57,278 nucleotides of DNA from Methylobacterium sp. J-026 (GCF_022829585.1 NZ_JAKSYC010000119.1:1-57278), one strand, 5' to 3'. Numbered from the stretch's first letter, positions 30,666 to 39,558 are shown. The notes: generated from the sequence alone by a model not told the origin. Numbers and translations are program-made.

Positions 30666-30938
30666 ATGGCGATCACCTACGATCCGGCCAAGCGCAGTCG
30701 GACCCTGGTGGAACGCGGGCTCGACTTCGAGGATGCGGCACTGGTGTTTGCGGGCCGGACATTCACGTTCGAGGATGTCCGTCAGGATTACGGCGAGGTC
30801 CAACTCGTCACGGTCGGCTTCCTAGCCGGCCGCATGACGATCGTGATCTGGACACCGCGAGAGCAGGACCACCACGTTTTCTCGATGAGGAAAGCCAATG
30901 TCAGGGAGCAGAAGCGCTACGCACCGCTCATCCGCTGA
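30666..30938 (+). CDS. brnT: BrnT-family ribonuclease toxin
   Basis: The 90-residue protein has the BrnT pattern: ITYDPAKRSRTLVERGLDFEDAALVFAG, then DVRQDYGEVQLVTVGFLAGRMTIVIWTPRE, and the end ISMRKAN-like segment FSMRKANVREQKRY. BrnT has a RelE-like ribonuclease fold that halts translation. The conserved W-T-x-R and R-K-A-x-x-R-E residues thought to matter for activity are present. It overlaps the following brnA by 41 bases, the normal operon layout, and the BrnA protein represses the promoter. The ribosome binding site is weak, consistent with low expression of a toxin. Confidence 0.88.
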   Translation: MAITYDPAKRSRTLVERGLDFEDAALVFAGRTFTFEDVRQDYGEVQLVTVGFLAGRMTIVIWTPREQDHHVFSMRKANVREQKRYAPLIR

Positions 30939-31239
30939 GGTCCCGGTGCAAAGCGACCTCGCCAAGGTGGACGCGCACGCGATCACGCCGGAGGAATACG
31001 ACGAGATTCCCGAACTGACGGACGCGATGCTCGCGCGGGCCGACTTCCATGTCGGCGACCGCTTCGTGCGGCGCGGCCCGCCCGACCTTATCCCTGGACT
31101 GGCGGACGAACCAGTCATGGTCCGCCTTCTTCCGGAAGTGGTGGCGCATTTCCGCGCCATGGGGCCCGGATGGCAGGCCCGCGTCAACGCCGTGCTGATG
31201 GCGGCGGTCGAGCGCGAGCGCGGGGAGACGCCGCGCTGA
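30898..31239 (+). CDS. brnA: BrnA-family antitoxin
   Basis: This 113-residue protein has the BrnA antitoxin arrangement. ITPEEYDEIPELTDAMLARADF and RRGPPD bridge to a ribbon-helix-helix-like DNA-binding C-terminus (VMVRLLPEVVAHFRAMGPGWQARVNAVLMAAVE). It neutralises BrnT and autoregulates the operon by binding its own promoter (known for the Brucella pair). The first 40 bases lie in a different frame inside brnT. The next gene on the other strand ends 4 bases after its stop, so the pair is a compact insertion between topA and the molybdoenzyme. Confidence 0.87.
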   Translation: MSGSRSATHRSSAEVPVQSDLAKVDAHAITPEEYDEIPELTDAMLARADFHVGDRFVRRGPPDLIPGLADEPVMVRLLPEVVAHFRAMGPGWQARVNAVLMAAVERERGETPR

Positions 31240-31243
31240 GCGG

Positions 31244-32218
31244 TCAGATCCCCGCGTACCACTCGTAGCCGCGATCCTCCCAGTAGCCGCCGCTGCCCTG
31301 GCCGATCTCGGCGAGGGACTCCACCATCTCCACCCGCATCACGTACTTGGCCTGCTTGTAGCCGAGCTGGCGCTCGACCCGCAGGCGCAGCGGCGCGCCG
31401 TTCGAGACCGGCAGCGGCTTGCCGTTGAGGTCGTAGGCCAGGATCGTCTGCGGGTTGAAGGCGTCGTAGAGGTCGATGCTCTCGTAGTAGCGGATCGGTG
31501 TCCCCGTCTCCTCGGGCTCCGGGGCCGGGCTGCCCTGGCCCCAATCATCCGTGGGGGCGTCAGTCTTCGGCGCATCGGTGGCGGTCGGCGCGCCGCCCCA
31601 ATCGTCGGCGGCGGCGAGCTGGACGTACGCGTCGCGGACCGCCCCCGGATGGGTCGGGCGCCACAGGGACGCGCCCTGGCCGCGCCCCTTGCCGCCGCCC
31701 TTGGGGCCGGCCTCGACCTCCAGCGTGTCGGCGCAGTGGAACACGGCGTAGCGCGCCTGCGGCTTCAGCCCGGCCTTCTTCAGCACCTCGGCGAGCGGCA
31801 CGCCCGACCATTGCCCGATGCAGCTCCAGCCCTCGACGCAATCGTGGCGGGTGATCTGGGTGCGGGCGGGCAGGGCGCGCAGGTCCGCGAGGCTCAGCGA
31901 CAGCGGCGTCTGGACGAGCCCGTCGACGGAGAGCTTGAAATCCGAAAACGTCTGCGCCGCCAGGGCGCGGTAGGCGCGGTCCGGCGGGTCGATCGTGCCG
32001 TTCGGCTTGAACCAGGGCGAGATCATCGCGGCCGGGAATTCCCGGGCCAGGGTCGCGGGGGACATCAGCAGGCGCTGGACGTACGCGTTCGCGTCCTCGC
32101 CGACCTTGAGGGTGCGCTGCCCCTCCTCGGTCCCGGCGAACCTGTCGCAGCCGCCCAGCAGCGCGGTGCCCAGCAGGCCGGCGCCGGCGGTGAGGAGCTT
32201 GCGGCGGTGGAGGATCAT
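31244..32218 (-). CDS. Molybdopterin-dependent oxidoreductase of the sulfite oxidase family
   Basis: The 324-residue protein is exported: MILHRRKLLTAGAGLLGTALLGGCD is a signal with an RRK pair that fits a twin-arginine substrate, ending in a lipobox-like LLGGC that could make it a lipoprotein. The core includes DGLVQTPLSLSLADLRALPARTQITRHDCVEGWSCIGQWSGV with the cofactor cysteine, and later DLYDAFNPQTILAYDLNGKPLP. Between residues about 180 and 245 there is an Asp/Pro/Thr-rich insertion (GGAPTATDAPKTDAPTDDWG). Its ATG overlaps the stop of the cytochrome b gene as ATGA, so the two form a periplasmic enzyme with its membrane electron acceptor. The substrate (sulfite, methionine sulfoxide or other) is not decided. 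Confidence 0.88.
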   Translation of the reverse strand: MILHRRKLLTAGAGLLGTALLGGCDRFAGTEEGQRTLKVGEDANAYVQRLLMSPATLAREFPAAMISPWFKPNGTIDPPDRAYRALAAQTFSDFKLSVDGLVQTPLSLSLADLRALPARTQITRHDCVEGWSCIGQWSGVPLAEVLKKAGLKPQARYAVFHCADTLEVEAGPKGGGKGRGQGASLWRPTHPGAVRDAYVQLAAADDWGGAPTATDAPKTDAPTDDWGQGSPAPEPEETGTPIRYYESIDLYDAFNPQTILAYDLNGKPLPVSNGAPLRLRVERQLGYKQAKYVMRVEMVESLAEIGQGSGGYWEDRGYEWYAGI

Positions 32219-33075
32219 CGGGCGGTCTCCCGGTCGCGGCCGAGGCTGAACCAGCCGGTGATCATGCCGCGCATGTTGTTGACGAGGCCGGAGACGATCA
32301 CGAGCACCACGTGGACCACCACGAACAGCACGATCAGCCCGGCCGCGATGAAGTGGATGCTGCGCGCCGATTGCCGGCCGCCGAACAGCTCGGTGAGCCA
32401 GGGCCAGGCGGCATCCATCCCCGGCGACATGGCAAGACCGGCGAGCACCATCGCGGGCAGCAGGCCGAGCACCAGGACGAGGTAGGTCAGCTTCTGGATG
32501 ACGTTGTAGCGCTTGGCCTCCGTGCCCTCGGGGAAGCGCAGGAGCAGGTGCTCCTTCACGGAACCGCCGAAATCGCGGATCTGGTCGCTCTCCGGGATCA
32601 GGCGCCGGCGGAGCTGGCCGCTGAACAGTCCGTAGAAAAGATAGACCGCGCCGTTGATCACCAGGAGCCACGCGAACAGGAAGTGCCAGCGCCGCCCCGT
32701 GGCGAGGTCCTGGTCGGCCGGCAGGGTCGCCCAGGATGGGAAGGCGCGCTCGACTTCGGTGCCGCCCTGCTTCGACAGGCCGAGCACGCCGGTGGTGTCG
32801 AGGGTGTGGGAGCCGACCGTCACCACGCCGCGATTCGTGCCGTCACGTCCCTGCTCGCTGGTGATGGCGAGCGCCGGCGTGTCGAAGGTCGAGGTCGCGC
32901 CCCAGTAGAGGGCGGGGTGGGCGTTGAAGATCTGCAGGCCGCTCATCAGCAGCACGAGCAGCACCGCGGCGTTGATCCAGTGCGCCAGCCGGATCACCAG
33001 CGGGTGGCGGTAGAACCAGCGCCGCCCCGAGCGGTCGACGGTCTCGGGGGCTTCAAGGGTAGGGGAGGCGGCCAC
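32215..33075 (-). CDS. Di-haem cytochrome b561-type membrane subunit
   Basis: This 286-residue membrane protein has about four to five hydrophobic helices, beginning HPLVIRLAHWINAAVLLVLLMSGLQIF. Further histidines lie in WHFLFAWLLVINGAVYLFY and IHFIAAGLIVLFVVVHVVLVIVSG, the positions that ligate haem in cytochrome b561/formate dehydrogenase gamma-like proteins. A periplasmic loop of about 60 residues follows the first helix. It couples the adjacent molybdopterin enzyme to the quinone pool. The start is uncertain: GTG 33075 is given, but the frame continues to an ATG at 33168, whose extra 31 residues look non-native and lack a ribosome binding site. Confidence 0.85.
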   Translation of the reverse strand: MAASPTLEAPETVDRSGRRWFYRHPLVIRLAHWINAAVLLVLLMSGLQIFNAHPALYWGATSTFDTPALAITSEQGRDGTNRGVVTVGSHTLDTTGVLGLSKQGGTEVERAFPSWATLPADQDLATGRRWHFLFAWLLVINGAVYLFYGLFSGQLRRRLIPESDQIRDFGGSVKEHLLLRFPEGTEAKRYNVIQKLTYLVLVLGLLPAMVLAGLAMSPGMDAAWPWLTELFGGRQSARSIHFIAAGLIVLFVVVHVVLVIVSGLVNNMRGMITGWFSLGRDRETAR

Positions 33076-33393
33076 GTGTCGGGATCCCGGTTGGCGTCGC
33101 GGGGCCGGGACATCTCCGAATCCCGACTGTACCGGCAAATACGTGGCGCAGGCTGCGCCGGTTACCATCCGCGGGAAAAAACGCCGCAGGCGGTTCGCCT
33201 CGCCGAGCGACCAGCGTCACACGCGAACGGGTGAGAACCAGCGACTCACCCGCGCCCGCCCCACCCCGCAGGGGCGATCACACATCTCAATCCGGCACCG
33301 ACGCTGGCGGCAGGGCGCAACAGGCCCCCCTCTCCCGTGCGGGCTACGATATTCACATATCTTCATTGGAGGCGGCCGGACACACGCGCGTCT

Positions 33394-33417
33394 CCCTCCC
33401 CCCTCTGCGGGGGAGGG
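33394..33417. repeat. CCCTCCCCC-type palindromic repeat
   Basis: The sequence CCCTCCCCCCTCT followed by GCGGGGGAGGG forms a near-perfect stem. The same element, in either orientation, occurs at 33543-33566, 38177-38200, 40656-40679 and 49963-49986. Confidence 0.8.
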
Positions 33418-33542
33418 TGGCTCCCGAAGGGGGTCGGGAGAGGGGAGCAACGCTGCCGGTTAGGACGCAAGCCTTCATGCCGGTCGCTGCCATATTCTGA
33501 ACCCGGGTTCCCCTCTCCCGACCCCTGCTGACGCAGGGGCCA

Positions 33543-33566
33543 CCCTCCCCCGCAGCGGGGGGAGGG
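33543..33566. repeat. CCCTCCCCC-type palindromic repeat, inverted copy
   Basis: This is the second copy of the pair in this gap. Together with flanking GGGGTCGGGAGAGGGGA and TCCCCTCTCCCGACCCC segments (33430-33446 and 33508-33525), the pair makes a larger inverted repeat about 170 bases across. Confidence 0.75.
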
Positions 33567-33742
33567 AGGGCGCGCGGGATGCCGGGACCGCCCCTCCGAG
33601 TGACCGGACGAGCCGGCAGAAACCTCCAACCTGTGCAGGTCATAGCCCGCGTGGGAGCAGAACCCGCTTCGGCCTTTACCGACATGTCTGACCATCGCAG
33701 CCTTGCCCGCGGAGCGCGCCGCACCTACACCCGGGCCTCATC

Positions 33743-34693
33743 ATGATGACGACGCCTCCGCCCGCGCCCTTCCCGCACCGGCACCTCCTCGGCATCGAGG
33801 GCCTGACCCGGCCCGACATCGAGGTTCTGCTCGACGCCGCCGATTCCGCCGTCGACATCTCGCGGCAGGTCGAGAAGAAGCGCGCGACGCTCCGGGGCCG
33901 CACGCAGATCAACCTGTTCTTCGAGCCCTCGACGCGGACGCAATCCTCCTTCGAGCTCGCCGGCAAGCGGCTCGGCGCCGACGTGATGAATATGTCGGTG
34001 GCCTCGTCCTCGGTGAAGAAGGGCGAGACCCTGATCGACACCGCCGCGACGCTGAACGCCATGCGGCCCGACATCATCGTGGTCCGCCACGAATCGGCCG
34101 GTGCCGTGCATCTGCTCGCCCGCAAGGTCGATTGCGCGGTGGTCAATGCCGGCGACGGGGCGCACGAGCACCCGACCCAGGCGCTCCTCGACGCGCTGAC
34201 CATCCGGCGCAACAAGGGCCGGATCGAGGGCCTTCAGGTGGCGATCTGCGGGGACGTGCTGCACTCGCGGGTGGCGCGTTCGAACATCATCCTGCTCCAG
34301 GCGATGGGCGCGCGGGTCCGCCTGATCGCCCCCTCGACGCTGCTACCGGCTGGGATCGAGCGCTTCGGCGTCGAGACCTTCACCGATATGCGGAAAGGCC
34401 TCGTCGGCTGCGACATCGTGATGATGCTGCGGCTGCAGCGCGAGCGCATGAACGGCTCGTTCGTCCCCTCCGTGAAGGAGTATTTCCGGTATTTCGGCCT
34501 CGACGGCGAGAAGCTGGCGCTGGCCAAGCCCGACGCCCTGGTGATGCATCCGGGGCCGATGAACCGCGGCGTCGAGATCTCCTCCGAGATCGCCGACGGG
34601 GCGCAGTCGCTGATCCGCGAGCAGGTCGAGATGGGCGTGGCCGTCCGCATGGCCGTGCTGGAGGCGCTGGCCCGGCACCTGCCGAACGAGTAA
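33743..34693 (+). CDS. pyrB: Aspartate carbamoyltransferase catalytic subunit
   Basis: PyrB joins carbamoyl phosphate and aspartate in pyrimidine synthesis. The 316-residue length is normal. The carbamoyl-phosphate site [13 protein letters not shown] lies at about residues 50-62, followed by SSSVKKGET, the HPTQALLD loop and [12 protein letters not shown], and the aspartate-binding LRLQRER and MHPGPMNRG are present. In related genomes a dihydroorotase gene (pyrC) usually follows; here an AT-rich patch follows instead. The start is one of two adjacent ATG codons and no strong ribosome binding site is visible. Confidence 0.96.
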   Translation: MMTTPPPAPFPHRHLLGIEGLTRPDIEVLLDAADSAVDISRQVEKKRATLRGRTQINLFFEPSTRTQSSFELAGKRLGADVMNMSVASSSVKKGETLIDTAATLNAMRPDIIVVRHESAGAVHLLARKVDCAVVNAGDGAHEHPTQALLDALTIRRNKGRIEGLQVAICGDVLHSRVARSNIILLQAMGARVRLIAPSTLLPAGIERFGVETFTDMRKGLVGCDIVMMLRLQRERMNGSFVPSVKEYFRYFGLDGEKLALAKPDALVMHPGPMNRGVEISSEIADGAQSLIREQVEMGVAVRMAVLEALARHLPNE

Positions 34694-34746
34694 TAGGCCG
34701 TCGTCGCGCGCCAGATCCGAAATCCGGCGCGAGATCCGACAAGCGT

Positions 34747-35449
34747 CTACCGCTTACTGAGAACGCATATGAAATACCCGTTGTGCCAATCGCTATATTG
34801 AAATTTCGATTGCACTGGATGATTTCCATCTTGTGTCGATCTAATTTCAACCATATAAGAAAGATTCAGCCCGGATTGATTAAGACCCGCGATCGTTCCA
34901 GTGCGGACTTGCTCAAAATTCCAATCGTCAACGATGAAGCTTATTTCGTCATCGAAGGATGGCATGGCGAGAAGCAGCCCGTCGCGCTGATCCTCGGCGC
35001 TATGAGGTCCATCGAAAAAATAGATATTGAATTTTCCGATAGCTGAATAGTCTATTTTTCTGAAGTCGGCCTCGATAAATCGAAAATCTATATTGTCATT
35101 CTTGTACAAGTTGACATTCTGCATGAAAAGGTCGCGAGGCCCCCCCGAACAGCGACCAATTGTCGACGCAGGTAACTTTCGCCTTGTTCCCATACATCGC
35201 CGCGCAAACCGTGGACCCAGCCCAGGTGCCGATTTCGAGATAACGGGCATCAGGCAGCGAAGACAGCAGATTGTTTATAAAGATCCTATATTTTTTCCCA
35301 GACATTCCCTCCATAAGCAGGACAGGATCGGACAATTTATGCTGTAGGGCAAATGATTTTCTTAAAGCAAAGTCTATCAACAATGCACTTAGTGACGACT
35401 TGCTGTCGCCGTGTGTCGACAAAGAAAATTCTTCATGCACACCAGTCAT
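34747..35449 (-). pseudogene. Class I SAM methyltransferase interrupted at a seven-G run
   Basis: From ATG 35449 the protein reads a methyltransferase N-terminus with motif I in YLEIGTWAGSTVCAAMY, followed by VTCVDNWSLFGG. It then runs out of frame at seven consecutive G residues (complement of C 35140-35146). With six G residues the frame continues PRDLFMQNV into the remaining 130 residues (IDFRFIEADFRKIDYSAIGKFNIYFFDGPHSAED, IVDDWNFEQVR) to a stop at 34747, for a total of about 233 residues. The arrangement matches Methyltransf_24-like proteins. The gene is AT-rich and its function, perhaps modifying a surface polymer, is unknown. It may be phase variable, decayed, or affected by a homopolymer sequencing error. 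Confidence 0.68.
35140..35146 (-). repeat. Homopolymer run of seven G on the coding strand
   Basis: Seven C on the plus strand read as seven G inside the methyltransferase. Six would restore the frame. Runs like this slip easily during replication. Confidence 0.7.
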
Positions 35450-36828
35450 CGGTTATCGGCCTTATATTTTCCTGTTAATTAAAATCATCGATTTAGCTAT
35501 GTCGAGAGGGGCTTTTTATTTGACAGCACTGGCCATTCACTCGATCCTGGACTTGTGTATTACAGCGCCAGACTTAAAGGTCGACGTCCGAGGATAACGA
35601 CGCGCGTTCTCTTCGGCAGAATGACCGAGGCGCCACAGAGGATCGCTGTTGCGACCGCGCTCGTTGGAGCATCCTTGCGCGACGATCGATGCCGAGACAT
35701 CTGTCGGCCCAGCGATTGATCATCCTTCACTTGCATAACACAGGTTTGGAAGCCCAATCATCTGACGTGGCCATCGAAACGTCTTCTGCTTCAGCTCGGC
35801 ATGCGACCTTTCCCCGAACTTAGCCTTCGCTCGTCGTTCAAGACCGGACAACCAGGGCATTGGTCTTCTGACACAGAACTCTCGGCACGGCCAGTGCTTC
35901 AAAGACGTGGCAGCCAGCGGTCCAGAACAACTTCAAATTAAGTCACGGAAGACACCGTTGCGAATTTCTATTTCTCAAAGATGTCTCATTATTAGACATC
36001 CCAAAATCGAAAATTTAATCTATGATGGACAGAATGATGGCCGATTTGTATTCAGCCGGCCCATGGCAGGCTCAATATTTTCTTGAAAGTTCATTTTTAG
36101 TTTACATGCAGTGAAATCTCATAAATCATCAATTTCTTGCTACGACAAATAATCAATCTATGTCCAAGGTATGTTGGAGAAATTTTCTGAGAATTACTGT
36201 GCCGCCTTTCAATTTAACGCTCAAAATCTGCTCGTTTGTCGTGGTGTATGAATTTCGTTCGCCATACAGATTCCCGTCTGACGCGCGACCGCCATGCGTA
36301 TCGCCCCATGGACGCTTTATAACGCCTTCGACCCAGCTCTTTTACAATGTTCGGCACAGCGATCCCGGCACGACGGGGCGCGCGCTCCTCCCCCTTGCGG
36401 ATAGGGGAAAGCGACGATTTTTCGAGGCCTCGGCATCAAGCGGAGACATAGGATCCGCTCAGTGAACCGTTCCGATCGCGACCCGATCCCACCACCTCGA
36501 AGGGCCGCGCCTTCGACCGTCACCCCTCGCCGCCGACGCGTCCTGCATGATCCGGCGTCGAAACGCTCGACTGTCGGAGCTTCCGGTCACTGTCGATCCC
36601 GCATCGGACGATGGGAAGGATGATCCTAACGGGAGTCGCAACCGCCCCCGACCGTACGCCGAGGCTGGTTGCGGCAAAGCTCCCAGGGATCCGTCACATC
36701 AAGAGCCGGACAAAGCGCAGCTGCATTCACCCGCACCGCTTGCCCCCGACGCGGTCGTGGCGCAATTTCCTGCCGAATTCCGGTCCCAATCCCTATAGAA
36801 CGGACCGAGCCAACCTGCAGATCGCTTC
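35450..36828. other. AT-rich, gene-poor patch between the methyltransferase and hisE
   Basis: About 1.4 kb hold only short open frames (for example two reverse-strand frames between 35560 and 35902 whose composition is not codon-like). The only structural feature I noticed is a perfect GATGTCT/AGACATC inverted repeat at 35980-36000. From about 36270 the sequence becomes GC-rich again and runs into the hisE promoter area. It looks like a decayed insertion. No transposase motif or terminal repeat could be recognised. Confidence 0.5.
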
Positions 36829-37152
36829 ATGACCGCCTACACGCTCGCCGACCTCGCCGCCCTTGTGGCGAGCCGCGCCGGAACCGATCCGGCCACCTCC
36901 TACACGGCCAAGCTCCTGTCCGAAGGGCCCGCCAAGGCGGCCAAGAAACTCGGCGAGGAGGCGGTGGAGGCGGCTATCGCCGCCGTGCAGGGCGACAAGA
37001 CCGGCCTGATGAACGAGGCCGCGGATGTCCTCTACCACTTGTTGGTGCTGCTCCGGGCCGGCGGGGTCGAACTCGAGGCGGTCATGGCCGAGCTGGAGCG
37101 CCGCACGGCGCAGAGCGGAATCGCCGAGAAGGCCGCGAGGCGCCACGCGTGA
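36829..37152 (+). CDS. hisE: Phosphoribosyl-ATP pyrophosphatase
   Basis: HisE removes pyrophosphate from phosphoribosyl-ATP in the second step of histidine synthesis. The 107-residue all-alpha MazG-like fold shows the diagnostic [33 protein letters not shown], with the EExxE metal ligands, and [18 protein letters not shown]. In related genomes the genes hisB, hisH, hisA and hisF lie directly upstream of hisE; here that side is the AT-rich patch. Its stop overlaps the coaA start as GTGA, so the two are one transcription unit. Confidence 0.96.
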   Translation: MTAYTLADLAALVASRAGTDPATSYTAKLLSEGPAKAAKKLGEEAVEAAIAAVQGDKTGLMNEAADVLYHLLVLLRAGGVELEAVMAELERRTAQSGIAEKAARRHA

Positions 37153-38138
37153 ACGCGGCCGCGCTGCCGGGCTCGGTCGAGGCGATCCTCGAAGCGTCGG
37201 ACCGGCTCTCGCCCTATCGCCGCTTCAGCCGGGAGGAATGGGCGCAGCTGCGCGCCGACACGCCGCTGACCCTCAAAGCCGAGGATATCGAGCGGCTGCA
37301 ATCGATCAACGACCCGATCTCGGTGGAGGAGGTGGAGGCGATCTACCTGCCGCTGTCGCGCCTCCTCGCCCTCTACGTCGCGGCGACGCAGGGCCTGTTC
37401 AAGGCGACGCAGCGCTTCCTGCTGGCCGAGCGCGAGACAAAGGCCCCCTACATCATCGGGCTCGCCGGCTCGGTGGCGGTGGGGAAGTCCACCACGGCCC
37501 GCATCCTGGCCGCCCTGCTGGCGCGCTGGCCGAACACGCCGAAGGTCGATCTCGTCACCACCGACGGCTTCCTGCTGCCCAATGCCGCGCTCGCCGCCAA
37601 CGGCCTGATGGAGCGCAAGGGTTTTCCCGAGAGCTACGACACCGCCGCCCTGCTGCGCTTCCTCCACGACGTGAAGGCCGGCCACAAGCGCGTGACCGCG
37701 CCGCTCTACTCGCATCTCGTCTACGACCGGGTGCCCGGGGAGGAGCGGGTGGTGGAGAGCCCCGACATCCTGATCGTCGAGGGGCTGAACGTGCTCCAGC
37801 CCGCGCGCCTGCCCCGGGACGGCACCGCGATCCCGTTCGTGTCCGACTTCTTCGACTTCTCGATCTATCTCGACGGCCACGAGGACGACCTGCATCGCTG
37901 GTACGTCACCCGGTTCATGAAGCTGCGCCAGACCGCGTTCCGCGATCCGCGCTCGTATTTTCGCAAGTATGCCGGAATCCCGGAGGCCGAGGCGCTGGAC
38001 ATCGCCGACCGGCTCTGGACGACGATCAACCTGCTGAACCTGCGCGAGAATATTCTGCCCACGCGCCAGCGGGCGAGCCTGATCCTTACCAAGGGTGCCA
38101 GCCACCGGATCGAGAGCGTGGCCCTGCGGCGGCTGTAG
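37149..38138 (+). CDS. coaA: Type I pantothenate kinase
   Basis: CoaA phosphorylates pantothenate, the first committed step to coenzyme A. The 329 residues start with GTG 37149, overlapping the hisE stop. The P-loop is [19 protein letters not shown] at about residues 97-115, followed by [10 protein letters not shown], the RKGFPESYD substrate loop, SHLVYD and [14 protein letters not shown] sequence. The final part, [30 protein letters not shown], is the usual CoaA C-terminus. The hisE-coaA pairing is common in Hyphomicrobiales. Confidence 0.96.
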   Translation: MNAAALPGSVEAILEASDRLSPYRRFSREEWAQLRADTPLTLKAEDIERLQSINDPISVEEVEAIYLPLSRLLALYVAATQGLFKATQRFLLAERETKAPYIIGLAGSVAVGKSTTARILAALLARWPNTPKVDLVTTDGFLLPNAALAANGLMERKGFPESYDTAALLRFLHDVKAGHKRVTAPLYSHLVYDRVPGEERVVESPDILIVEGLNVLQPARLPRDGTAIPFVSDFFDFSIYLDGHEDDLHRWYVTRFMKLRQTAFRDPRSYFRKYAGIPEAEALDIADRLWTTINLLNLRENILPTRQRASLILTKGASHRIESVALRRL

Positions 38139-38176
38139 GTCGATCCGAGAACAGGCCGCTCCGGCCCCGCTTCTCT

Positions 38177-38200
38177 CCCTCCCCCGCAGAGGGGGGAGGG
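38177..38200. repeat. CCCTCCCCC-type palindromic repeat
   Basis: A copy of the 24-base palindrome CCCTCCCCCGCAGAGGGGGGAGGG-like element stands between convergent coaA and thpR, where it could act as a bidirectional terminator. Confidence 0.75.
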
Positions 38201-38230
38201 AAGGTGCTTGGCAGATACGGACCTTGCCAC

Positions 38231-38770
38231 CTACGCGAACGGAAATTCCGCCTCCGCCACATACGGCCCGCCCCCGGTCGAGTCCCGCGCCGAGAACAGC
38301 GTCACCCGGTCCACCGCGAACGTCAGCGGTGCGAAGACCGGCGCCTGCGAGAGGTACATCGCGGCTGCCTCCGGGTTCGCGTCGCGCCGGAGCCGCGCCA
38401 GGGTCACGTGCGGGGTGAACTTGCGCCGTTCCGGTTCGACGCCAGCCCGCCGGACCAGACGCTCCTGCTCGGCCTGGAGATCGGTCAGCGCCGCATCCGG
38501 GCTCACCGCGGCGTAGAGCGCCCGCGGCTTGTCGCCGCCGAACAGGCCGAGGCCGGCGAGCGTCACCGTGAGGGGAGGGCGCGCCCGCATCTCGGAGAGC
38601 GCCTCCAGGACCTCCTCGGCCACCGTCGATTCGACATCGCCGATGAAGCGCAGGGTCACGTGGAAGTCGCCCGGGGCGATCCAGCGGGCGCCGGGCAGGC
38701 CGCCCTGATGGACCTTCAGCGCCTCGGCGACCGCTTGCGGCACGGCGAGGCCGGTGAACAGGCGCGGCAC
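38231..38770 (-). CDS. thpR: RNA 2',3'-cyclic phosphodiesterase (LigT/2H family)
   Basis: ThpR opens 2',3'-cyclic phosphates at RNA ends to a 2'-phosphate. The 179 residues contain the two catalytic HxT motifs, FHVTLRFIGD near residue 36-45 and PHVTLARL near 123-130. Residues such as MPRLFTGLAVP at the start are typical of this family. The start GTG at 38770 overlaps the tesA stop TAG by one base, so the two are translated from one message. Confidence 0.92.
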   Translation of the reverse strand: MPRLFTGLAVPQAVAEALKVHQGGLPGARWIAPGDFHVTLRFIGDVESTVAEEVLEALSEMRARPPLTVTLAGLGLFGGDKPRALYAAVSPDAALTDLQAEQERLVRRAGVEPERRKFTPHVTLARLRRDANPEAAAMYLSQAPVFAPLTFAVDRVTLFSARDSTGGGPYVAEAEFPFA

Positions 38771-39465
38771 TACCGCGACGCCCCCTGCCGGAGGCCCCCC
38801 AAAAAGTTCTCCACCGTGGGCAGGATGTGCGCCGCGATCGTCTCGACCCCCTGGCGGTTCGGGTGGAGCCCGTCGTCAAGGTGCTGCGCCGGGTCGCCGA
38901 TGATACCATTCAGGAAGAACGGGTAGAGGGTCAGGTCGTAGCGCTTGGCGAGCATCGGGTAGATCGCGTCGAACCGCGCCTTGTAGTCCGGCCCGAGATT
39001 GGGCGCGGCCTGCATCCCGGCGAGCAGCACCGGGATCCCCCGCGCCTTCAGCCGCTCGATGATCGCCGCCAGAGCCGCCTCGGTCACCTTCGGATCGGTG
39101 CCGCGCAGCATGTCGTTGGCGCCGAGTTCGAGGATCACCCCGGCGGTCCCGTCCGGCACCGACCAGTCGACGCGGTCGAGTCCGCCGGTGGTGGTGTCGC
39201 CGGAGACCCCGGCATTGGCCACGGTCACGTTTGCGCCCCCGGCCTTGAGCAGGCGCTCCAGCACGGTGGGGAAGGCGGCGTCGGCCGGCAGCCTGTAACC
39301 GGCGGTGAGGCTGTCGCCGAGGGCGACGAGCCTGACCGGTCCGCCCGGGGCCGCCCGGGGGGCTGTCATGAAAGGGACCATCACGAGGGCTAGCGCTGCG
39401 GCAAACAGGGGTGTGCGGCGGAACACAGCGGCGCCGTCATGGCGTGGCCCCAATGCGGAACCCAT
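38770..39465 (-). CDS. tesA: GDSL-type arylesterase / acyl-CoA thioesterase I
   Basis: TesA is a periplasmic SGNH hydrolase that cleaves thioesters, lysophospholipids and short esters. The catalytic blocks are GDSLTAGYRLP (Ser in the nucleophile block), NAGVSGDTTTGGL (Gly block), LELGANDMLRG (Asn block) and DGLHPNRQG (Asp/His block). The 231-residue version starting at ATG 39465 has a signal peptide around RRTPLFAAALALVMVPFMTAPRAA. Longer starts at 39528 and 39537 are possible but overlap the region upstream of the divergent transporter. It is divergent from the ABC ATPase and co-transcribed with thpR, a classical tesA-ybbA arrangement. Confidence 0.92.
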   Translation of the reverse strand: MGSALGPRHDGAAVFRRTPLFAAALALVMVPFMTAPRAAPGGPVRLVALGDSLTAGYRLPADAAFPTVLERLLKAGGANVTVANAGVSGDTTTGGLDRVDWSVPDGTAGVILELGANDMLRGTDPKVTEAALAAIIERLKARGIPVLLAGMQAAPNLGPDYKARFDAIYPMLAKRYDLTLYPFFLNGIIGDPAQHLDDGLHPNRQGVETIAAHILPTVENFLGGLRQGASR

Positions 39466-39558
39466 ATCGCGGTGCACCCGCGGCCCGTGCAGCCAAGATC
39501 GAAGCCAACCGAGGACCTCGCGCGCCATGCTCGTCATCGCCCACAGATCGGCTCGCCC

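Larger units (their letters stand above)
33169..33742. other. Intergenic region made largely of palindromic repeats
   Basis: Between cytochrome b and pyrB there is no convincing gene. The region contains two inverted copies of the CCCTCCCCC palindrome (33394-33417 and 33543-33566) flanked by related sequences. One is a GGCAC(C/T)GACGCTGGCGGC block near 33296-33313 that is also present near 40339. Promoter signals for pyrB were not recognised. Confidence 0.55.

Noticed and set aside
35560..35902. Two short reverse-strand frames as transposase remnants
   Set aside because: No DDE, HTH or other transposase motif and no terminal repeat could be recognised, so they are described only as gene-poor DNA.
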